Source: Natroniella sp046097105 (GTDB taxonomy: Bacteria; Bacillota; Halanaerobiia; Halobacteroidales; Halobacteroidaceae). Taken from it: a stretch of 64,000 bases of DNA. The stretch lies in assembly GCF_046097105.1 (NCBI RefSeq), contig NZ_CP175562.1, positions 1,798,001-1,862,000 of the forward strand, in the 5' to 3' direction. The position numbers and the translations under genes were made by a program. This document shows positions 25,993 through 34,735 of the stretch, one piece after another (positions within the stretch are counted from its first letter, which is position 1; each line of letters starts with the position of its first letter). The notes below the pieces were generated by a model. It saw nothing but the letters and a program-made list of their open reading frames with translations. It did no database searches and was not told where the DNA came from.

Positions 25993-27282
25993 TTATCCCT
26001 CTCGATACTCAAACTGCAAACCAGCTATATCAACGGTCATCCCCTCTTTTATTCCTGCTTTCTGTAAAGCATCTTCTATACCCATCTTTTCAAAGTTCTT
26101 AATTAAATACCTTAAACCTTCCTCTGTACTTAAATCTGCCATAGCTACTTTACGTTCAACTTCATCACCAGTTACTTTAAAGATATTATCAACTCTTTCT
26201 ATATCAAAACCTTGCTCTGTTTCACCTGGCTGAGGCCCACGAATAACAACTTCCTCTTCAGGTTCCTCAACTTCGAAAAAGTCAGGTGCTTCTTTAACTA
26301 GTTTATTTATTCTAGTAATTAACTCATCAATCCCTGCCCCGGTAACCGCTGAAATCGGGAGAACTTGATAACCCTTTTCTTCTAATTTAGGCTTAATTTC
26401 ATTCAAGTTGTCTTCTGCTTGAGGTAAGTCTATCTTATTAGCTACTACTAACTGTTCTCTATCCAGCAAATCAGAGTTAAACTCCCTTAATTCATGATTT
26501 ATCTTTTCAAAATCCTCTAGTGGATCTCGCCCCTCTATTCCAGAAATATCTAAAATATGGACTATTACTTTTGTTCTTTCAATATGACGTAGAAAATCAT
26601 CCCCTAAACCAACACCTTGGTGAGCTCCCTCAATCAAGCCAGGAATATCAGCCATCACAAAAGAATCGTAATCTCCAACTTTAACTACTCCTAAATTAGG
26701 CTTCAATGTAGTAAAATGGTAAGCTCCAATCTCTGGCTTAGCTGCTGATACCCTTGAGATCAAAGTAGACTTACCTACACTAGGATAGCCCACTAAGCCC
26801 ACATCTGCTAGCAACTTAAGCTCTAGCTTTAATTTTTTACTTTCACCTGGTTCTCCATTTTCTGAAAATCTAGGAGCTTGTTTAGTAGATGATTTAAACC
26901 TTGTATTTCCTCGTCCACCACGTCCACCATTAGCAACAACAACCTTTTGTCCATCATCTATTAAGTCTGCAACTATCTCTCCAGTTTCAACATCGGTTAC
27001 TGTAGTTCCAGGAGGTACAAAAACTACTAAATCCTCTCCAGCTTTACCATGTTGCTTCTTACTTCCTCCTCGTTGACCACTTTCAGCTTCATATTTATTT
27101 CGTTCCCTAAAATCCAATAAGGTATTAAGTCCTTCATCTACCTTAAAAATAACATCTCCTCCATGTCCACCATCTCCACCGTCTGGTCCTCCAGTTGCTA
27201 CAAATTTTTCTCGACGAAAACTGGTCATTCCATCTCCACCATCGCCACCTTTAACTTCAATCACAACTTCATCAACAAACAT
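25993..27282 (-). CDS. obgE: GTPase Obg (CgtA)
   Basis: 429 aa GTPase acting in 50S assembly, stress and sporulation entry. The Gly-rich Obg fold spans about 1-158 (VIEVKGGDGGDG, GGRGGRGNTRFKSS). The G domain has GYPSVGKST, DIPGLIEGA, NKIDL and SAVTG. A C-terminal OCT domain lies at about 350-429. ATG 27282 (AGGGG 9 bases upstream) gives the standard MFVDEV start; TTG 27291 is rejected. The rplU-prp-rpmA-obgE order is classic, but here a MITE-like element splits rpmA from obgE. Confidence 0.97.
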   Translation of the reverse strand: MFVDEVVIEVKGGDGGDGMTSFRREKFVATGGPDGGDGGHGGDVIFKVDEGLNTLLDFRERNKYEAESGQRGGSKKQHGKAGEDLVVFVPPGTTVTDVETGEIVADLIDDGQKVVVANGGRGGRGNTRFKSSTKQAPRFSENGEPGESKKLKLELKLLADVGLVGYPSVGKSTLISRVSAAKPEIGAYHFTTLKPNLGVVKVGDYDSFVMADIPGLIEGAHQGVGLGDDFLRHIERTKVIVHILDISGIEGRDPLEDFEKINHELREFNSDLLDREQLVVANKIDLPQAEDNLNEIKPKLEEKGYQVLPISAVTGAGIDELITRINKLVKEAPDFFEVEEPEEEVVIRGPQPGETEQGFDIERVDNIFKVTGDEVERKVAMADLSTEEGLRYLIKNFEKMGIEDALQKAGIKEGMTVDIAGLQFEYREG

Positions 27283-27478
27283 TATTACCAACCCCTATAA
27301 GTATCAAATCATGAAGCAAAATTCCCCTTTGTTTTCCAATCAATAAGTATTAATCAATATCATATATATCTTTTCCTAAAAAAGCAATTTTATTAAATTA
27401 TTATAACATAAACCAAGATAAAAAACATTACTTATTCACTAGTAATCCAATTAACTACCTTTATCCTGTTTAAACTAT

Positions 27479-27783
27479 ATTGATATAATATGTCACTTCG
27501 TGACACAGCCGTCAGCAAACGTTTTTTTGTTACGAAGAGTTTAAGGCTCGTAGGATCAGCCATGAGTTGTCAGCCCAATCAAAACCTATTAAACCCCAAC
27601 AAGTAAAACCATCTAAACCCAAGAAATATAATGCTTTCTAGATGTTTTAATTTTTATTGATTTTAAATGCTCTTAACTGATAGCTGAGGGCTGACCGCTG
27701 ACCCTACGAGTTCTAAAATTCCAAGAACTCTCCGTAATAAAAACCGTTCGCTATGTGGCACAAAAGTACCACACTATTGTAAC
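27479..27783. repeat. MITE-like element, type 2 core (copy 3)
   Basis: About 304 bases, nearly identical over most of its length to the copies at 18162 and 41283. It lies in the rpmA-obgE gap. The left end carries TGATATAATATGTCAC, the right end CACACTATTGTAA. Confidence 0.82.
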
Positions 27784-27825
27784 CAAACTTAACTATTCAC
27801 TGTAAAATATATAAAAAAACATAAA

Positions 27826-27849
27826 AACTCCCAGTAAATACTGGGAGTT
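27826..27849. terminator. rpmA terminator
   Basis: AACTCCCAGTA / TACTGGGAGTT stem with T runs on both sides, 10 bases after the rpmA stop. It is likely to end the rplU-prp-rpmA message before the repeat. Confidence 0.85.
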
Positions 27850-27858
27850 TTTTGGCTA

Positions 27859-28158
27859 CTAAGCCATTGCTTGGATTTGATCTTCAGTATAAACATTAAC
27901 TTCTCTTTTATCTCGACCTTTTCGATCAAAAGAGACATAACCATCAACTTTAGTGAATAAAGTATCATCTCCACCTCGACCTACATTTAATCCAGGATGG
28001 AATTTAGTACCACGTTGTCGAACAATAATACTACCTGCACTAATATACTGTCCATCATGGCTCTTTACTCCCAGTCGCTTAGAAATACTATCACGACCAT
28101 TTTTAGAGCTACCGACTCCTTTTTTATTAGCAAACAATTGTAAATTCATCTTAATCAT
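27859..28158 (-). CDS. rpmA: 50S ribosomal protein L27
   Basis: 99 aa. Ribosomal protein near the peptidyl-transferase centre. It starts MIKMNLQLFANKKG, the Firmicute N-terminal extension that Prp removes between Phe and Ala so the mature protein begins ANKKG. The rest is standard (VGSSKNGRDSISKRLGVK, IVRQRGTKFHPG, FDRKGRDKREVNVY). ATG 28158 has GGGGGTG 6-7 bases upstream. The Prp gene is directly upstream. Confidence 0.97.
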   Translation of the reverse strand: MIKMNLQLFANKKGVGSSKNGRDSISKRLGVKSHDGQYISAGSIIVRQRGTKFHPGLNVGRGGDDTLFTKVDGYVSFDRKGRDKREVNVYTEDQIQAMA

Positions 28159-28248
28159 TTCTTCCACCCCCTTTTATAATTCAATTAATAATGAATAGTT
28201 AAATTCAAAACCTCTAAAAGATCTTGATTTTTATCTGTTCTCTATTCA

Positions 28249-28563
28249 TTACTTCATTTCTATATATTGCGAGTGACTCTTTTCAGTCTCTTCTAATCCT
28301 GTCAGCATTGTTTCCAAAATAGCTTTAACTTCAATATCTTGAGCCATTTTAGAATCTAACTTACAACTTAACCAACCATCTTTTACTTCAACCTCAGGGG
28401 CCAATCCTAAATAATTAACTAATCCAAAAACAGCAGTCTGTAAAATTGCTGAGACTGCTGCACAGATAATATCCTCTCCTGAGGGAGCATAATCAGCATG
28501 TCCTTCAACAAAGAACTCAACAATATTTCCAGCTTGATCGCGTTCAATATTAATTGTAATCAT
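28249..28563 (-). CDS. prp: Ribosomal-processing cysteine protease Prp
   Basis: 104 aa protease (formerly YsxB/DUF464) that trims the L27 N-terminus. The catalytic pair is visible: His in GHADYAPSGEDIICAAVSA and Cys at the same motif's end. Its ATG shares a base with the rplU stop (TAATG), so it is translationally coupled to L21. An L27 carrying its cleavage site lies next door. Confidence 0.94.
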   Translation of the reverse strand: MITINIERDQAGNIVEFFVEGHADYAPSGEDIICAAVSAILQTAVFGLVNYLGLAPEVEVKDGWLSCKLDSKMAQDIEVKAILETMLTGLEETEKSHSQYIEMK

Positions 28564-28874
28564 TATGCTTTAATGCTATCGATCTTTATTTTAGTATATG
28601 GTTGACGGTGACCAGTCTTTTTTCGATAATTATTCTTAGGCTTATACTTAAAAACGATTATCTTATCACCTTTAGTTTGAGCAACAACTTTAGCAGTTAC
28701 AGTTGCATCTTCTACCGTTGGTTGACCAACTGTCAAACCATCTTCAGTTGATACAGCCTTAACTTGATCAAACTCAACCGTTTCACCTGGTTCTAAATCT
28801 AATTTTTCAACGTATACTTCTTGACCTTCTTCTACTTTATATTGCTTTCCACCTGTTTTAATGATTGCATACAT
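28563..28874 (-). CDS. rplU: 50S ribosomal protein L21
   Basis: 103 aa, full length: MYAIIKTGGKQYKVEEGQ, and C-terminal YKPKNNYRKKTGHRQPYTKI, the conserved 23S-binding stretch. GGAGG lies about 10 bases upstream. First gene of rplU-prp-rpmA; a structured leader and a good promoter precede it. Confidence 0.97.
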   Translation of the reverse strand: MYAIIKTGGKQYKVEEGQEVYVEKLDLEPGETVEFDQVKAVSTEDGLTVGQPTVEDATVTAKVVAQTKGDKIIVFKYKPKNNYRKKTGHRQPYTKIKIDSIKA

Positions 28875-28986
28875 GTCATTAACACCTCCTCTACCTCAGA
28901 CTCGCCGATAGCTAGGTAATCTCCTCTATCGAGATTTTAGACCCGTATCGTGCGGTTTTGGTAGTGGCTAAAATAAACCACTTACG
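28875..28986 (-). ncRNA. L21 leader RNA (putative)
   Basis: About 112-base structured 5' leader. It holds a hairpin CTCGATAG / CTATCGGCGAG and one closing on GTGG / CCAC near the 5' end. Firmicute rplU genes often have such an L21 leader, thought to bind L21 for autoregulation. The assignment rests on position and stems, not on a covariance model. Confidence 0.6.
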
Positions 28987-28993
28987 AGTATGA

Positions 28994-29022
28994 ATTCTAA
29001 CACAAAAATTTAATTCTGTCAA
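28994..29022 (-). promoter_or_regulatory. rplU promoter
   Basis: TTGACA at 29022-29017 and TAGAAT at 28999-28994 with 17 bases between. One of the best housekeeping promoters in the window. Confidence 0.75.
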
Positions 29023-29047
29023 GCAGACTTTAAATTAAGATGGATAA

Positions 29048-30724
29048 TTAATTACTAGTTCCTATAATCTTTGCTTGAGCATAAGTTTTAGTAACCTTTA
29101 TAATCTCAACTTGAACTTTATTACCTACTTGACTTCCTCCATCTATAATATCAATAATATAGCCCTTCACTCTAGCAATACCATCTTGTAAGCGAAATAA
29201 GTGTTGCTCTTCGATATCTAAAATCAATTCATCTCCAATTTCAACCGGCAAGGCCAATTTCTCAATCTCTTTTCTTGAACCCAACTTTAAAATATTTACT
29301 GTTTCTAAATGTAGATCTGGATTACCTTTAATATAGATGTTTTTCTTTAATCTTTTTTCTAATTTTTCTAAATTTTTGCCACCTAAACCGATCAACTTAG
29401 CCGCAATACTAGGATGCACTTCTAACAAAATAGCCTCTTTTTTCTTCTTCCACAACACTTCTCTAATCTTTCGAATTGCTTGTAAGACTATCGTATCCTC
29501 TGATAGTATTTTTCCAGTCCCTTGGCAGTACGAACAACTCTGTTGCAGAAACTGACCAACCCTCTCCTTTTCCTTCTTACGTGTCATCTCTACCAAACCC
29601 AATTTTGTCAACCCTAAAATATTGGTTTTGGTCTTATCCAGGGCCAACTTATTTCTTAAAACCTGTAATACCTTATCTTGATCTTGACTACTTTTCATAT
29701 CTATAAAATCAATAATAATAATTCCACCAATATCCCTAAGACGAAGTTGCTTACTAATCTCTCTTGCTGCTTCAAGGTTTGTCTTTAAGATCGTCTTTTG
29801 CAAATTATCTTTTCCTACATATTTTCCTGTATTGACATCAACAGCAGTTAGTGCTTCAGTAGTATCAATCGTAATATAGCCACCACAGTTTAACCAGACC
29901 TTCCGTTCTAATAAGTTCTCAATCTCTTCTTCAATATCATAGTGATCAAATATAGGCTTAGGATGATTATAATAATAGATCTTTGATTTAAGTTGGGGAG
30001 AGATATAATCAACTAATTCTTCTACTTGATAATAATCTTCTTTCGTATCCAAAATAAATTTATCAATCTGATCAGTAAAATTATCTCTAACTATCTGTTT
30101 TATTAAGTTTAAATCCTGATGAATTAACTGCGGAGCCTTGGATTTTTTTGCTTTATTGTGGATATCATCCCAAATTTTAAGCAAAAAATTAAGATCGTGT
30201 TTAATCTCTTGGTTTGATTTATGAGCTGCTACCGTCCTGACAATAATCCCCTTATCCTCAGGGACCATATCTTGAGCTAATTGACGCAACCTCTTTCTTT
30301 CTTCTTCATCTTCAATCCTTCTTGATACCCCAACATGGTTGACATAATTTAATAAAACTATATAACGCCCTGGAATATTTAACTTACAAGTGCCACGTGG
30401 CCCTTTAGAGCCTAATGACTCTTTAGTTATTTGAATCAAAAGCTCTTGACCTGGCTTTAATAGTTCTTCAATTCTCTTCTTCTGCTCTTTATTTGATAAA
30501 GGAAAGAGATCTTTGACATGTACAAAAACATTCTTTTCTAAACCTACATTTACAAAAGCAGATTGCATTCCGGGAAGAACGTTCTCAACTTGACCTAAAT
30601 AAATATTCCCTACTATTTGTTGGGAGAAGTCCCTTTCAAATAAAATCTCTACTAGTCTCCTATTCTCTAAAATAGCCACACGGGTTTCTAAGCCCTGAGC
30701 ATTGACTACTATCTCCTTTCCCAC
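29048..30724 (-). CDS. rng: Ribonuclease E/G family protein
   Basis: 558 aa endoribonuclease. An S1 domain lies at about 35-110 (GNIYLGQVENVLPGMQSAFV), then RNase H-like and DNase I-like parts with metal Asp residues in ALTAVDVNTGKY and GGIIIIDFIDM. The Zn-link is SCSYCQGTGK (CxxC). The length fits RNase G rather than RNase E. GTG 30724 has GGAAGG 5 bases upstream; the longer frame from TTG 30751 lacks a site. It sits between spoIVFB and rplU, a common clostridial order. Confidence 0.94.
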   Translation of the reverse strand: MGKEIVVNAQGLETRVAILENRRLVEILFERDFSQQIVGNIYLGQVENVLPGMQSAFVNVGLEKNVFVHVKDLFPLSNKEQKKRIEELLKPGQELLIQITKESLGSKGPRGTCKLNIPGRYIVLLNYVNHVGVSRRIEDEEERKRLRQLAQDMVPEDKGIIVRTVAAHKSNQEIKHDLNFLLKIWDDIHNKAKKSKAPQLIHQDLNLIKQIVRDNFTDQIDKFILDTKEDYYQVEELVDYISPQLKSKIYYYNHPKPIFDHYDIEEEIENLLERKVWLNCGGYITIDTTEALTAVDVNTGKYVGKDNLQKTILKTNLEAAREISKQLRLRDIGGIIIIDFIDMKSSQDQDKVLQVLRNKLALDKTKTNILGLTKLGLVEMTRKKEKERVGQFLQQSCSYCQGTGKILSEDTIVLQAIRKIREVLWKKKKEAILLEVHPSIAAKLIGLGGKNLEKLEKRLKKNIYIKGNPDLHLETVNILKLGSRKEIEKLALPVEIGDELILDIEEQHLFRLQDGIARVKGYIIDIIDGGSQVGNKVQVEIIKVTKTYAQAKIIGTSN

Positions 30725-30885
30725 ATTATCCTTCCTTTCTTGCACTATCAATTATTTAATAATCTATAATAGAGTAATAATATTCTTTTAAACTCCTTAA
30801 AACAATTTAAATTTACAGTTATAATTATTTTGTTATAAATCCTTTAAACCATGCTCAATTAATTTCAAATCATAAATAAACTATC

Positions 30886-31752
30886 TTAATCTAATAAAGA
30901 ATTAACCGGTAATTCCAAACCTTCCTCTACTAATGCATTAATTATTTGCTCTTCTGTAACTAATCCCAGAATCTTCAAATCAGAGTCAACTACCAGAATA
31001 ACATTAAATCGATTAGGTACTAATCGATCAATGATATCTTTAAGAGGAGTATTCTGTTCAGTAATCAAATGTTCAACGGCTACTACTTTTTCAGTTAAAA
31101 ATTCATCTTTCTTCTTAGCAATATATTCCATTAATATATAAGGGGTGTATTGCTTTTCTTTTACAGCAATAAAATAAATAAAAAAAGCAATTATTAATAA
31201 TATAATATTAAAATTACCCAAATAAATACCTATAACTGCTATAATAGCAATACTAACAGCTATAATTTTACTTAACCACAATACACGATTAGTTGCTTCT
31301 TTAAATCCAATCTTGCTTGTTAATTTGGCCCGTAAAACTCTTCCACCATCTAAAGGTAAGGCAGGTATTAAATTAAATAACCCAATTGTTAAGTTTAATC
31401 TAATCAAAAAAATTCCTATCTGCAATGAAATGATTTCATATCTAATTAATAATAAAACAATCAACCCTAACATCAAATTAAATAATGGTCCTGCTAATGC
31501 TATTTTAATCTCAGCCTTAGGTTTTAATTGAATCAAATTGGCAAATTTAACTACCCCACCAAAAGGTAATAATTCAACTTCATTAACCTTAACACCTTCA
31601 TTAACTGCTACTACTGAATGGGCCAACTCATGTAATAGAACAATTAAAAAGGTCAAAGATGCCTCAGTAAATAATCCTGAGATAGAAAATAAAAATAATA
31701 CTACTAAAAATAATAAATTCAATTTAAACTTTACACCTTTTATTTTGAGCAA
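30886..31752 (-). CDS. spoIVFB: SpoIVFB-like site-2 (M50) intramembrane protease
   Basis: 288 aa. M50 protease with HELAH (LLHELAHSVVAVNEG) and the second motif NLIPALPLDGGRVLRA. About six TM helices, then a C-terminal CBS-like domain (about 215-288, LKDIIDRLVPNRFNVILVV). SpoIVFB cleaves pro-sigma-K in the mother cell. The position between the min genes and rplU matches Bacillus, but no spoIVFA is adjacent. TTG 31752 is favoured, because AAGAAGGTGG lies 7 bases upstream; ATG 31773 has none. Confidence 0.88.
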   Translation of the reverse strand: MLKIKGVKFKLNLLFLVVLFLFSISGLFTEASLTFLIVLLHELAHSVVAVNEGVKVNEVELLPFGGVVKFANLIQLKPKAEIKIALAGPLFNLMLGLIVLLLIRYEIISLQIGIFLIRLNLTIGLFNLIPALPLDGGRVLRAKLTSKIGFKEATNRVLWLSKIIAVSIAIIAVIGIYLGNFNIILLIIAFFIYFIAVKEKQYTPYILMEYIAKKKDEFLTEKVVAVEHLITEQNTPLKDIIDRLVPNRFNVILVVDSDLKILGLVTEEQIINALVEEGLELPVNSLLD

Positions 31753-31835
31753 TTTATTGCCACCTTCTTTCATTATATAATAACTATTAATGGCAATAAA
31801 TTAATATGCTACTTTCTTGAAGTAGCATGCTGAAT

Positions 31836-32963
31836 TTAAAATAACATCTTCTTTCTTCTCATATTAATATTAATAATTAGGCCTACTGCTAATAAGCTAG
31901 TAATCATTGAACTTCCGCCATAGCTTAAAAAAGGCAAAGGAATCCCAGTTACAGGCATAATACCGATTGTCATCCCTACATTTTCTAAGATATGAAAAGC
32001 AAACATTGATAAGATTCCAGTTACAACTAATCTGCCAAATTCATCTTTGGCCTCTTCTGCAACTTTAATTCCTCTCCATAAAAGAATAAAATAGCAGAGT
32101 AAAACAGCTACTGCTCCTATAAAACCTAATTCTTCTCCTAAAACAGAAAAGATAAAGTCAGTATGGCGTTCTGGTAAAAATCTAAGTTGATTTTGACTTC
32201 CTCCAAATAGCCCTTTCCCCCATAATTGTCCTGAGCCAATTGCAATTTGAGATTGAATCAAATTATAACCTGACCCTAATGGATCAAAATAAGGATTGAC
32301 AAAGACAAGTAACCTATTCAGTTGATAAGTTTGTAATGGAATAGAAACACCCCAGCGAAGATGGGCAGTAATCCAAGCAATGCTCGTAGTTAAACCACTT
32401 ATACCAACCCCTAATAATAACTTTGGGCTAGCCCCAGCAATATAGATCATTCCTACAAAAGTAGCCACTACCACTAATGATGTTCCTAAATCATTTTGAG
32501 CCAAGATTAATAAGATCGGAATAGCAACATGGATAATTGGGACAATTAGACCTTTAATTTGACTGACATCATAATCTTTTTTAGCCAGCAGATCAGCCAA
32601 AGTAATAATCACAGCCAGTTTAGCTAACTCAGAAGGTTGAAAACTGAGTGGTCCAAGTCTAATCCAGCGTTGACCTCCACTAATAGTTTGGCCCAAAACT
32701 AAAACAGATAACAATATTAAAATATTGCCAACATAAATCACTCTAGAATAATTCCGCAAAGCCCTATAATCAAAAAATAGACTACATATTAAACCTAAAG
32801 ATCCAATTAAAATCGAGGCACCATGCCTTTGCAGGAAAGGATTTCCTAAAAAACTAGCACCATTGATAAAAGTAGCACTCCTAATTAAAGTCACTCCAAT
32901 GATAACTAATATTGCAACAGTTAAAGGAATTAAATAGTCTATTTGTTTTATTAATTTATTCAC
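31836..32963 (-). CDS. rodA: Peptidoglycan glycosyltransferase RodA (SEDS family)
   Basis: 375 aa, ten hydrophobic helices. Polymerises lipid II for the elongasome together with PBP2. SEDS signatures: GGQRWIRLGPLSFQPSELAK, AQNDLGTSLV, LPERHTDFIFSVLGEE and PLPFLSYGGSSM. GTG 32963 is preceded by GTGGAAGG; a longer form from TTG 33002 is possible. The cognate PBP2 gene mrdA is four genes upstream. Confidence 0.93.
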   Translation of the reverse strand: MNKLIKQIDYLIPLTVAILVIIGVTLIRSATFINGASFLGNPFLQRHGASILIGSLGLICSLFFDYRALRNYSRVIYVGNILILLSVLVLGQTISGGQRWIRLGPLSFQPSELAKLAVIITLADLLAKKDYDVSQIKGLIVPIIHVAIPILLILAQNDLGTSLVVVATFVGMIYIAGASPKLLLGVGISGLTTSIAWITAHLRWGVSIPLQTYQLNRLLVFVNPYFDPLGSGYNLIQSQIAIGSGQLWGKGLFGGSQNQLRFLPERHTDFIFSVLGEELGFIGAVAVLLCYFILLWRGIKVAEEAKDEFGRLVVTGILSMFAFHILENVGMTIGIMPVTGIPLPFLSYGGSSMITSLLAVGLIININMRRKKMLF

Positions 32964-33018
32964 AAAACCTTCCACTCCCTCTTTAATTAATGGAGTAATC
33001 AACTTTAAATTGCCAATA

Positions 33019-33270
33019 TTACCTCTTCTTCAATTGCTTGACAGGAATATTAGCTACTAATGCCACAGAATTCTCCTGCCTATCTAATTCCATTTCTAAA
33101 CCACTTTCATCAATATCTAAATATTTGGATATTACTCCGATTAACTCTTCTTTCATATCCTCAATTACTTCTGGTGAAACTCCTATCCGATCATGAACTA
33201 AGACCAGCCTCAGTCGTTCTTTTGCTAAATCTTTACTTTGTGGCTCCTCTTTATTGAACATTCCTTTCAT
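33019..33270 (-). CDS. minE: Cell division topological specificity factor MinE
   Basis: 83 aa. Drives MinCD off the membrane to leave mid-cell free for FtsZ. MinD-binding helix region AKERLRLVLVHDRIGVSPEV, then the C-terminal topological domain with DIDESGLEMELDRQENSVAL. ATG 33270 and GTG 33282 are both possible. Last of minC-minD-minE, ~20-base spacing. Confidence 0.93.
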   Translation of the reverse strand: MKGMFNKEEPQSKDLAKERLRLVLVHDRIGVSPEVIEDMKEELIGVISKYLDIDESGLEMELDRQENSVALVANIPVKQLKKR

Positions 33271-33301
33271 TAAATCTATCACACCTTAATCCTCCCCAGT
33301 T

Positions 33302-34093
33302 CTATTTTAAACCAACAAATCGTTTCAAGCGATCAACAACTCCTTCTTCTAATGACATTAATGGAATGTCTTCCCCTTCTAACCTTCTAGTAATATTCCA
33401 AAAAGCCTGTCCTGCTTGATCATTTTCAGTTAAAATAATTGGTTCTCCAGTATTAGTAGAGACAACGATATTTTCATCTTCAGGAACAATACCTAATAAT
33501 TGAATTGCTAAAATTTCAACCATATCCTCAATATTCATCATATCTCCCCGCTTCATCATATCAGCTCTAACTCGATTGATAATCAATTCTGGATTAGATA
33601 TCCCTTCAGCTTCTAACATACCAATAATTCTATCTGCATCTCTAACCGCTGCCACTTCAGGAGTAGTCACTACAATTGCCTCATCTGCTCCTGCAACTGC
33701 ATTCTTAAATCCTTGCTCTATCCCTGCTGGAGAATCTATAATCACATAATCAAACTCCTTTTTCAAATGTGCAATTAACTCCTCCATCTGCTTTGGATTA
33801 ACAGCAGTTTTATCTCTAGTTTGAGCAGCAGGTAATAAACACAAACTACTATACCTCTTATCTTTAATTAAAGCTTGCTCATGCCTACATTTTTTTTCTA
33901 CTACATCTACAATATCATAAACAATCCTATTTTCCAATCCTAAGACTACATCCAAATTACGCAAACCAATATCAGCATCTATTAAAACTACTTTTTTACC
34001 AAATTTAGCTAAACCCGTTCCTAAATTAGCAACAGTAGTAGTCTTTCCTACACCGCCTTTGCCAGAAGTAACAACATATACCTTACCATCCAC
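33302..34093 (-). CDS. minD: Septum site-determining ATPase MinD
   Basis: 263 aa ParA-like ATPase recruiting MinC to the membrane. The deviant Walker A SGKGGVGKTTTVANLG is at 10-25, Walker B-like DYVIIDSPAGIE near 117-128. The C-terminal amphipathic membrane helix is VVDRLKRFVGLK. The GTG start has AAGG close upstream. Directly follows minC. Confidence 0.96.
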   Translation of the reverse strand: MDGKVYVVTSGKGGVGKTTTVANLGTGLAKFGKKVVLIDADIGLRNLDVVLGLENRIVYDIVDVVEKKCRHEQALIKDKRYSSLCLLPAAQTRDKTAVNPKQMEELIAHLKKEFDYVIIDSPAGIEQGFKNAVAGADEAIVVTTPEVAAVRDADRIIGMLEAEGISNPELIINRVRADMMKRGDMMNIEDMVEILAIQLLGIVPEDENIVVSTNTGEPIILTENDQAGQAFWNITRRLEGEDIPLMSLEEGVVDRLKRFVGLK

Positions 34094-34107
34094 TAACCTT
34101 CACCCCT

Positions 34108-34716
34108 CTACTTTCTTAAATAATGAATTTCAATCTTTCCATCTTTTATATAAGCAATCTCTGGAGCATCTGGAGAATTAGTAAGACCATCTGGAGATCT
34201 ACTAATATAATCAGCAATTCTTAATTGTGTTGGATTCAAGCGAAAAGCAGAAATAGTAGCATCTCCCTTACCATTAACCCCACAATGTGCTATACCACGA
34301 ATAACTCCCATTACAATTATATCTCCTCCAGCTATAACTTCAGCACCAGGGTTCACATCTCCTTGAATTACTATATTTCCTGCAAAAGAAACTGATTGAC
34401 CAGACCTGATTGTTCGTTTAATTAATAATGTATCTTCCTGTTGGGAAGTTTTGAAATCAGTTTCATCATTAATAAATTCAATTACAGATAGATCAATTTC
34501 TTTTTTAAATACCTCAACTAACTTCTTTTTTTCAGTAATAGATAAAGATCTACTTCCTAGTTTAACTCTAGCAATCAAATCATCATTAAAAAAATTCCCT
34601 GCTCGTTTAAATTTATCTTTCAATTCAACTATTAACTTAGCAAAATCAAGTTGATCATCTAAAATTATAATCAACCCTTCTAAATCCCCTTTGAAGACAA
34701 CTCCATTACTTCCCAT
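34108..34716 (-). CDS. minC: Septum site-determining protein MinC
   Basis: 202 aa FtsZ inhibitor. The N-terminal domain begins MGSNGVVFKGDLEGLIIILD. The C-terminal beta-helix has RSGQSVSFAGNIVIQGDVNP and GGDIIVMGVIRGIAHCGVNG. ATG 34716 has AGGAGG 7 bases upstream; the frame extends to 34755, but that part overlaps the mrdA stop and lacks a site. First of the min genes. Confidence 0.95.
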   Translation of the reverse strand: MGSNGVVFKGDLEGLIIILDDQLDFAKLIVELKDKFKRAGNFFNDDLIARVKLGSRSLSITEKKKLVEVFKKEIDLSVIEFINDETDFKTSQQEDTLLIKRTIRSGQSVSFAGNIVIQGDVNPGAEVIAGGDIIVMGVIRGIAHCGVNGKGDATISAFRLNPTQLRIADYISRSPDGLTNSPDAPEIAYIKDGKIEIHYLRK

Positions 34717-34735
34717 CTTCTTTCCTCCTACAAGA

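Noticed and set aside
27789..27974. 61-codon minus frame over the 3' end of rpmA
   Set aside because: Runs through the terminator and rpmA in another frame.
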